Assembly: GCA_014904845.1 (NCBI GenBank)
Contig: MU119222.1
Span: 186,001 to 250,000 of the forward strand
Direction: 5' to 3'
DNA: 64,000 bases
Source of the DNA: Acephala macrosclerotiorum
Taxonomy: Eukaryota > Ascomycota > Leotiomycetes > Helotiales > Mollisiaceae
A model generated the notes under the pieces. It saw only the letters and a list, made by a program, of their open reading frames with translations, made no database searches and was not told the DNA's origin. A program made the position numbers and the translations under genes. Below, one piece after another: positions 57,082-64,000 of this stretch. Every line of letters starts with the position of its first letter. Within the stretch, counting starts at the first letter, position 1.

Positions 57082-58226
57082 CTATGGTACACCACTGAGC
57101 CACTTATCCTGTAACAACTGCCTCGCAGTTGGACGATCCCTCGGGTCCAACTTCATAACCTTTAACAGAAACTCCCTATCCTCCTCTGTCAGGCAGTCAT
57201 CCTCGATTATCTTAAACGGCCTTTGCTTCTGGTTGTCCTTGATGTATTGGGTGGCTGAGGCTAGAATTGACCACCTGTCACCATCCTCTCTCGGAATGAG
57301 ATCTATATAAGACCTGGGAACAGGACCAAAGTGGGCTAGTTGTTTTATGATGATATGGAACAAATACTCTTCATCGTCGGCTGTAGCGTTTTTGGGGTCG
57401 GGCTTAAACATGTGCCAATTGAGACCCCAAATAAGGCTTATAAGCTATGAAAACGTGAGCGCCATTCAGACAATGTAGTCTCAAACCTCCTTAGTCTCAC
57501 TTACCGTCGTGCGAAATGACCAAATGTCAGTCGACTGACCCCATCTGAGCTGCATCATAGCCTCAGGGCTTCTGAATATAGCAGCTCCCATATGCGGTCC
57601 ATCCATCCCGACCTTGAGGTAATCCTTGGGATCTATCCGAGTAACATCACCGAAATCAGCCAGTCGGACATCGGCAAAGCGAGATGATCCGGTGCCATAA
57701 TTGACGAGAATATTGTCCGGTTTGATGTCTGTGGGTATAAATGTTATTTACAGTGTTGAGATCTGATATGAGGCGGCATGTAAGATCTCAGTGAACATAC
57801 CAGTATGTGTGTACCCATCTTCATGCAAAGCCTGAATTGCTTCGAGTACTCTTTTTGCCACGAACTTCACATCCGAACTTTCTAGAGTCTTCACGCTTGA
57901 TTCATGTAGTAGATTGTCGTCCAAGTGTTGCAAAATTAAAGATGGGGGATTTTTAGTTTCGTCTAGCACCTGGCGAATGTATGGGCAAGTGCGGAAATGC
58001 TTCAGAACATCCCGCTCGTTTTCGAGACGTCCCTGTAGAGCTGTCTTGATGATAACTTTTCCAGCTCGAGAGTTGCTTTTCCTGGCAGTAATTGGATAGG
58101 TGAAGGTTAAGTTAGGTGAAGTTGATCTCACGTGGCAGTCCAGATGTCTTTCGCGACCTGCGCAGAGACAAAATAACTTCCGACTTTTCCTTCGAGCCGT
58201 TGGCCAATTTTGATACTAGCAGCCAT
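57082..58226 (-). CDS. Protein kinase-like protein, 320 aa, 4 exons
   Basis: The exons are 58132-58226, 57801-58081, 57505-57728 and 57082-57444, with introns of 50, 72 and 60 bp; each junction keeps frame. Kinase marks: the ATP-site lysine in GKVIIK (K44), a helix-C glutamate in ENERDVLKHF, the catalytic loop HTDIKPDN (D126, K128, N131), DFG at 150-152 and SPEAMMQLRWG in place of APE. The glycine-rich loop is poorly conserved, and the Arg of HRD is Thr, so it is a non-RD kinase. The C-lobe ends with LDPRDRPTARQLLQDKWL. Catalytic residues are kept, so activity is plausible. The substrate is unknown; similar small kinases are expanded in leotiomycete and eurotiomycete genomes. It is divergent from the dehydratase gene at 58621. 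Confidence 0.86.
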
Positions 58227-58620
58227 TATTGAACTATCTCTCTTACATTGGAAGGAATGGTCAAAATTTTTGACAGTAACAGGCAGCCGAAACATGACGG
58301 AAGAAGAGATAATGGTTGACGATGAGAAGAGTGTGATTCCTTAGGAATTGCATTCTTGGATAAGGTTGAGTAACCGAGGACCACATCTTTTTGGGCGAAG
58401 TTAAGGCTCAGAATTCTAGCTCAGAAATTTACAAAATGATCCTATTGAGATAATTGTAAAAACTGAAATGACCGATGGCCATACACTCCGACAGTCATTT
58501 GGCATTCAAGCTTACACCAAAATCACGAGCACTCAACTCATCCTGCACCCCTCATTCGCCAATTCAAACCTCGCCACTTCATCACCTCACACACACCCAT
58601 CAACAACCCATCATACAACC
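58227..58620. promoter_or_regulatory. Shared divergent promoter, kinase and PCD genes
   Basis: 394 bp separate the two start codons. The PCD side is C/A-rich just before the ATG. No specific operator recognised. Confidence 0.45.
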
Positions 58621-59306
58621 ATGAAAGTCCGCCTCTTCTCACCTCATTCAATCCTCAGAAGCTCTACTCTGCCTCCTAGATCCACACGCTTTTCCATCTT
58701 AAGTGTTTCAATCAGAAAGATGTCCACCCAACCCACGCCAAATTTCTCAACCAACTACGACCCCGAGCAAGGAGCTAAAGACCTCGGACCACTCCTAACC
58801 TCCAACGGCGGGAAATGGACTCTACTATCAAATGGAAAAGGAATCGAAAGAGGATTTAAGTTTAAGGGATTCAAGAAATGTTGGGTTCGTCACCTCTCCA
58901 AAGTTTAAATTCTGGCCATGGATGTAGGCTGTTATGAAGCACGTGAGGGACGAGTGGCTGATGAGAGATGCTGTAACAGGAGTTCATGAATCAAATAGCA
59001 CCTGAATGCGTGAAGCAGAAGCATCATCCTGAATGGTCGAATGTAAGATCGTCCTTTGCAAAGTTTAGATCAGATCATGTGGCTAATTTGAGATGAAAGG
59101 TATATAATACAACATTCATCCGCTGGACGACTCATTCCCCATCTGGATTGTCGGAGAAAGATGTCATTATGGCAAGATTCTGTGATGAGAAGGCGAAGGA
59201 ATGTGGTGAGATTGAGGTGCAAGAGGGAGAGATGGAAACGCAAAAGGGGCTGGTGGATAGGGTTGCGAGTGAAGGAGGGGACTGTTGCGTTCCTAAAAAG
59301 AAATGA
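58621..59306 (+). CDS. Pterin-4a-carbinolamine dehydratase, 177 aa, 3 exons
   Basis: The exons are 58621-58884, 58980-59042 and 59100-59306, with introns of 95 and 57 bp (GTTCGT...TGTAACAG; GTAAGA...GATGAAAG). The enzyme dehydrates 4a-hydroxytetrahydropterin in pterin recycling. The family signature is complete after splicing: GFKFKGFKKCWEFMNQIA, then KQKHHPEWSNVYNTTFIRWT and THSPSGLSEKDV, with catalytic His103-His104 and a distal His in TTH. From the first ATG the N-terminus is Arg/Ser-rich without acids for over 30 residues, which could direct it to mitochondria; the ATG at 58720 (MSTQPTPNF) would give a cytosolic form. The tail extends past the domain and ends CCVPKKK. Confidence 0.9.
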
Positions 59307-59757
59307 GGGTATTGAGGGGACAGGAGGAACTTGATTTCATGTCTGGAGGAGTTACGAAGTCTGGGGAAGACATTCGTCCGTTCGAGAACTTGAATGTACG
59401 ATGAAAACTGGGCATTTTCAACTTGCACAATGTCCCAAAAGCAGAGGGACATTTACGATACAATGGGAGATGGAATCGTTTCAAAGGGTCATGTATTAAT
59501 TAGGTGACTACGAGGTAGTCTATTGAATGATCTAGGGGAGCAGCCTCCATTACGCCCGTTTAATTCAAAACGCCAATGTATCACAGACAGAACACAGACT
59601 GGATGCCATAACCCCTCGACTGTGACCCGCCGCGCTGCCATGCTATGCTCTCCAATTATCTTTCCTTTCGTCGTCCTCCTCTTCTTATGTTGCACACCAC
59701 TCTATGTCCAAATCTCTGTTCGCCGCCCACCCTTATATACACTTTCTCCTGTGGCGC
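59307..59757. other. Intergenic between convergent genes
   Basis: 3' regions of the PCD and ERG25 genes. No gene seen. Confidence 0.5.
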
Positions 59758-60726
59758 CTACTGGACCTTCTTGGCCATCTTGGCTTGCTTGCGCTCACGT
59801 CTCTTCTTGGCAGCCTCTGGTCCGGACTCGGTGTCCATCATGTAGTCCCACCATCTGAAGCTGCTGGCATAGTTACCAATGAACTGCTCATGGTGAACAT
59901 CGTGATGCTCGGCACCAGCCCAGAAGGGAAGGAAATGGTGCAGAGACCAAGGGAAATCGTAGCCGCTGTGCGCATCGATAGCCTGGAAAAGACGAGCAGT
60001 GATCCAGAGATACATGGTCAAGACGTGAAGGTTGCCAGTTAGCAAGCACCAGACAATTGGGACCATGACGGTACCGGCACCGAGAACCATCGTCTCGATT
60101 GGCGAGGCGTATTCAGCGGCGAGACCGAAGGGAGCAGAGTATTGGTGGTGAATCTTGTGGACGTTCTTGTAGAAGAAGCCGATGTGGAAGAGTCGGTGCA
60201 TCCAGTAATGCCATGTATCCTCGAGGACGAAGAAGATCGCAATCTGGATACAGATTGTTTGCCACGAAGGGAACGGAACACCGGTGTCCATACCGCAGGA
60301 CTTGGCCATTGGGTGGAAGAGCCAGATCTGGGGGAGTTCGACGGTGAAATGACTGAGCAGAACCAATTTTGTGCATGTCCACTGCTCTTTCCATGTGGGA
60401 ATCTTCGACCCCTGAAGCTTGTATTTGTTGAAGTATGGAATTTGGTCGATGATGATCCAAGGGAGACTGCGGCCGAAGTAAACAGCTTCGTGCATAACGA
60501 AACTCATGATACCGGTCGCGAGGACGTCATTTTGCATGTATGCATACCAGCTCTGCGTTGTGTATTAGCACTGGCTCTGTGGTGGGGAGTGCGAATGACA
60601 TACCGCCCAAAGTCGCTCGAAGATGTTCAGGTGAACATTGTACTTGGACAACTCGTTGTAGATGCCAAAGTAGGTATCTGGCGAGGCCAAAGTGGCATTG
60701 AGAGTGCCGTTGGAGAGAAGAGACAT
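59758..60726 (-). CDS. ERG25: C-4 methylsterol oxidase, 305 aa, 2 exons
   Basis: Exon 1 is 60604-60726 and exon 2 is 59758-60552; the 51-bp intron has GTATGT and AACGCAG, and the join reads [17 protein letters not shown]. This ER membrane di-iron enzyme oxidises the C-4 methyl groups of sterol precursors with O2 during ergosterol synthesis. The fatty-acid-hydroxylase-type histidine motifs are all present: HRLFH (160-164), HKIHH (173-177) and HHDVHH (257-262). Hydrophobic helices flank them. The C-terminus is basic and ends in KKVQ, a fitting KKxx ER-retrieval signal. I chose the ATG at 60726 ([10 protein letters not shown]); an upstream in-frame ATG would add 20 residues. It is divergent from ERG1. 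Confidence 0.95.
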
Positions 60727-61417
60727 TGTGCCAACCGCGGAAGAGAGTGTATGAGGAGTGACAAAATGATTGTGTTGAGAAGGCAAGAAACGCGCCCCGT
60801 AGAGGTTTTATTATTCGCGGCTCACGCCAGAATTTCAGGGACGGATCTGAAAGAGCCGGACGCTAAAGGAGATCTCGCATTGAAGGCCACAGCGATCACG
60901 TGCAGCTGGATAAGATTGGTTCACCGCGTCAGTGGCGATCACTAGAAAGGGGTAAAAAGTTCATGATGGCGAAGGATAATTGGGAAATCTACGAATGTGC
61001 TCCGTGAAGCTGATCAATTGCACGATATCCCGTCAAGAAGGACCTTTGTTCTGAATAGCCCCGTGTCAATCGACTGGTCGTGGAAATTGCGGTCAAAAAG
61101 TTGATTCGATTTACAAAGAAAGTCGTACCAGCCGGCTATTGCCGCCATCGAAATTATTCTTCCCCAAGATTAAATTCTGGACGTGGTTCGAGTTCACCCC
61201 TCAATCGACCGTACTCGCGTACCTTCCATCAGCTCACTCTCCTGATATTTCTCCTGCCATGACCCGATTCCGAAAGCTTGCTGCAGGTACCTAAATTCTC
61301 TTCTCAGCAATTGGGTCGTCTTCACATGCTACAGCTCCCTAAAAGCTGATTGATCCCTCCTTGAGCCATTGTCTACTCCGTAACCAGCCCACCACAACTT
61401 CTAAACCCGAATACGAA
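60727..61417. promoter_or_regulatory. Shared divergent ERG25/ERG1 promoter
   Basis: 691 bp separate the two ATGs. ATCACGTGCAGC at 60895-60906 contains an E-box (CACGTG) of the kind that bHLH factors, including SREBP-type sterol regulators, can bind. It is a candidate site only; no full SRE consensus was recognised. Confidence 0.5.
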
Positions 61418-62911
61418 ATGTCCTCTCAATTCCAGGCTGCCAACGAGCAGCGAAGACGACTGTATCATGAGGCAGATGTGGTGGTCGTTGGTGCAGGTGT
61501 GTTTGGATGTGCTGCTGCATTTGCGCTAGCAAAACAGGGTCGCAGTGTATTGCTGCTTGAGAGGTCGTTAAAGGAACCAGACAGAATCGTTGGAGAGCTG
61601 CTACAGCCTGGTGGTGTTTCTGCTTTGGAGAAACTGGGTCTCGCACATACACTGGAAGGAATTGACGCCATACCAGTTCATGGCTATGAAGTCATATACT
61701 ACGGACAAGGGGTCGAGATTCCATATCCTGCGAATGCTGGCGCAACGAATAAGGTCGGCAGCCAGGAATACACGAACGAGAAGGGTGGAAGACCGGAAGG
61801 AAAAGCATTTCATCATGGCCGTTTCATCACTCAGTTGCGCAAAGCTTGCGCCAGCCAGCCAAACATCACGATCATCGAGACCGAGGTCACGGACACCATC
61901 GAAAGCTCACACAACCCACAAGTCCTCGGTGTCAAATCGCGGACAACAGATCCCTCAACAGGAGAGAAAATAGACGACTGCTATTTCGGCCAGCTCACAA
62001 TCATTGCAGACGGCTACGCCTCGAAATTCAGGAAACAATACATCGGAAAAGAAGCAATCGTCAAGTCCAAATTCTACGCCCTCGAACTCATCGATTGTCC
62101 CCTCCCAGTCCCCAACCACGGAACTGTCATACTGGGAGACACCTCTCCCGTCCTCCTCTACCAAATTGGCACCCACGAAACCCGCGCCCTGATCGATGTT
62201 CCAGCCAATCTACCATCAGCATCCGTTGAAAATGGAGGTGTACGAGGTCACATCAAGAACGTGATTCTCCCTTCTCTCCCAGCACAGGTACAGCCATGTT
62301 TCGAAGCCGCTCTTGCAGATGGCAAGATTCCTCGCAGCATGCCGAATAGCTTTCTTCCACCTACCACGCAAATGGGCAAAGGTGTCGTTGTCCTCGGTGA
62401 TGCTATGAATATGCGACATCCACTCACAGGAGGTGGCATGACCGTGGCATTCAACGATGTCGTCCTCCTCGCCGATCTGTTAGCACCTGAGAAAGTGCCT
62501 GATCTCGGTGACACCAAAGCCGTTCGGAAGGCTATGAAGGAGTTCCACTGGAAGCGTAAAGGCTTGTCGTCCATAATCAATATTCTCGCTATGGCTCTAT
62601 ACAGCCTTTTTGCGGCTAACGATCGTCAACTCAAGGCGCTGCAGAAAGGATGTTTTCAGTATTTCCAAAGAGGTGGAAATTGTATTGATGGTCCTGTTGG
62701 TTTGCTGGCTGGTATCATCAGACAGCCATTCGTGCTATTCTACCACTTTTTCATGGTGGCCTTTCTGTCGATTTGGATTGTCATGCAACAGACGATGGGT
62801 GGCTTACTTGGGTTCTGGAAATTCCCCCTTGCAGTCGAGGAGAGTGTTTTGGTGTTTTACAAGGCGTGTGTGGTCATCTTCCCGTTCATCTTCTCTGAGT
62901 TGAGGGCTTGA
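61418..62911 (+). CDS. ERG1: Squalene monooxygenase (squalene epoxidase), 497 aa
   Basis: A single exon. The first ATG is at 61418 (MSSQFQAANEQ); the frame is open upstream only from TTG. The enzyme converts squalene to 2,3-oxidosqualene in the ER with FAD, NADPH and O2, and is the target of allylamine antifungals. The FAD-binding turn is VVVVGAGVFG (G25, G27, G30), followed by LLLERSLKEPDRIVGELLQP, the DG motif in IIADGYASKFRKQ, and the second FAD site GDAMNMRHPLTGGGMTVAFN. Two hydrophobic segments near the C-terminus (residues about 430-460 and 475-495) anchor it in the membrane. The length matches yeast Erg1. Divergent partner of ERG25. Confidence 0.96.
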   Translation: MSSQFQAANEQRRRLYHEADVVVVGAGVFGCAAAFALAKQGRSVLLLERSLKEPDRIVGELLQPGGVSALEKLGLAHTLEGIDAIPVHGYEVIYYGQGVEIPYPANAGATNKVGSQEYTNEKGGRPEGKAFHHGRFITQLRKACASQPNITIIETEVTDTIESSHNPQVLGVKSRTTDPSTGEKIDDCYFGQLTIIADGYASKFRKQYIGKEAIVKSKFYALELIDCPLPVPNHGTVILGDTSPVLLYQIGTHETRALIDVPANLPSASVENGGVRGHIKNVILPSLPAQVQPCFEAALADGKIPRSMPNSFLPPTTQMGKGVVVLGDAMNMRHPLTGGGMTVAFNDVVLLADLLAPEKVPDLGDTKAVRKAMKEFHWKRKGLSSIINILAMALYSLFAANDRQLKALQKGCFQYFQRGGNCIDGPVGLLAGIIRQPFVLFYHFFMVAFLSIWIVMQQTMGGLLGFWKFPLAVEESVLVFYKACVVIFPFIFSELRA

Positions 62912-63691
62912 TGAGAAATCGAAGGGAAGAGGGAAGAGAGGGGTGTGTGTAAATACGATGGGTGCCTGTCAGGGTGGAATGATTGTATGATACGATACCT
63001 AGCATTGGCGTGGCCGGCGTTGAGCGATAGCAGCGACGCAGACTGGGCATGGGATACTCCTCTAATCAGTCAGTCTGATAACAATAATCATAATTACCAT
63101 TATCCTTTCATGAGCAGTGCTCGATTTCGCAACATTTGCTCTATGTGCCATGGACAATGTCAACCCCACCAAGTCCGAGAGGAAGTCGACAGTTCTGTGC
63201 TGTTTATCCTGAGATTTGAGCTTTAGTTGCTACGCCTCCGTGCTACTAGAAGATGGTTTCCTGTCACCCGGGAGCCAGTTTTGTGGATACGGAGCATCGA
63301 CATTTAAGTTCGGATTCTTTTGTTCCGTTTGAACATCAACATCAGCACTCGAGATTCAAACAATATCGAATTCTTTGCAATGTCTGCTATGCAGTAGTAC
63401 AACATCCAACCCACCACCACGACTAAGCTCCTGCTCTTTTCAGTGACGGGAGTAAGCGACGCATGCCGTGCTTCAGAATCCTGCAGGATGATGCATCGTG
63501 AACCCTTGGCCTTGGAACTAGCAGGTCCATGTTGCAGAGTGTTCGCTTTTGGTCTTCCTTGGCTTCACAGTCTCCTCTGTCACATTCTCACCTACCAAAA
63601 AGTATCGCCGATGCGCCTTTCCTCGCCAGCCTTATCTTACATATCTTTAATCCCTCATCTCACCAGTTTCCATGCAGCACGATCATCCACA
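62912..63691. other. Intergenic
   Basis: 3' region of ERG1 and upstream region of the last gene. Short open frames only. Confidence 0.45.
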
Positions 63692-64000
63692 ATGACAAAA
63701 TGCGACCTTTGTTCCAATCTGATGCCCGAAGATCTTGGATCAACTCCAACCGGTCGACACATCTCTCGCTTCCTGTCAATTGGCGATCTCAAGGAGTCGA
63801 AATCATCATGTGCCGAGTGCGCGCTAATTTGGAGTACTTTGGCATGCTTCAAAACGAGCTGGGAGGAGAATGAAAATGGCCAGTTGGTGGCGAGAGGAGC
63901 ATTATTGTTGAACTGGGGAGGTGCGGGGTTGTATTTGGAGGTATTTTCCAAAACTGGTATGTTCTTAAACGTCAAGTTTTGAACGAAAGCTCTCTCTTCT
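63692..64000 (+). CDS. N-terminal part of a probable HET-domain protein, cut by the window end
   Basis: The first exon, 63692-63956, opens MTKCDLCSNLMPEDLGSTPT. A CxxC pair, then a Ser/Ile run and SSCAECALIWSTLACF, is the zinc-finger-like leader that precedes the HET domain in many fungal incompatibility proteins. A good donor (CTG|GTATGT) follows at 63957, so the next exon begins beyond the window. The HET core itself is not visible, so the assignment rests on this leader alone. Confidence 0.6.

Noticed and set aside
1..64000. CRISPR arrays, tRNA or rRNA genes
   Set aside because: No regularly spaced repeats of CRISPR type and no recognisable tRNA A/B boxes with cloverleaf or rRNA segments were found by eye; a dedicated tRNA scan was not possible.

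Overview
The window looks like a nuclear contig of a filamentous ascomycete (Pezizomycotina; a leotiomycete is my guess, not shown). Evidence: genes with short spliceosomal introns (about 46-95 bp, GTRNGT...CTRAY...YAG), HET-domain incompatibility genes, HeLo-like/ankyrin proteins, ergosterol enzymes, and AT-rich blocks whose changes relative to intact copies are C-to-T/G-to-A, the mark of repeat-induced point mutation (RIP).

Layout. 0-7 kb: a small YqfO/NIF3-type gene, a frame-broken HET gene, then an intact HET gene set between RIP-degraded repeat DNA. 8-17 kb: an NmrA-like gene, then three related F-box-like LPxEIR proteins; the second and third are separated by a 3,042-bp hAT transposon with 15-bp inverted ends, an 8-bp target duplication and a RIP-destroyed interior. 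19-29 kb: a large CSC1/OSCA-type channel, ALG5 and a 716-aa Ser/Pro-rich protein of unknown function. 30-44 kb: a RIPped inverted-repeat element, a small repeat protein, several unrecognised multi-exon genes, a 657-bp inverted-repeat element and an F-box protein. 44-47 kb: noncoding, rich in local repeats and a MITE-like inverted repeat. 47-50 kb: a multi-exon HeLo-like-N/ankyrin/transmembrane gene with an in-frame TAG, flanked by about 200-bp related direct repeats. 50-64 kb: delta-9 desaturase (OLE1 type), a dead zinc alcohol dehydrogenase, a small secreted protein, a non-RD protein kinase, pterin carbinolamine dehydratase, a divergent ERG25/ERG1 pair, and the start of a further HET-like gene.

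How genes fit together: OLE1, ERG25 and ERG1 are all oxygen-dependent endoplasmic-reticulum lipid enzymes and lie within 12 kb; ERG25 and ERG1 share one promoter region. The HET and HeLo-like/ankyrin genes belong to the non-self recognition repertoire that fungi tend to keep in repeat-rich DNA.

The least explained signal is a roughly 130-150-bp island seen four times. Each copy carries the same 17-bp palindrome (CACGTGC-3 nt-GCACGTG) beside a TATA-like run and keeps its CpA sites although the DNA around it is heavily RIPped. No tRNA, rRNA or CRISPR was recognised. Exon boundaries were read by eye from splice signals and reading frame, without transcript data.
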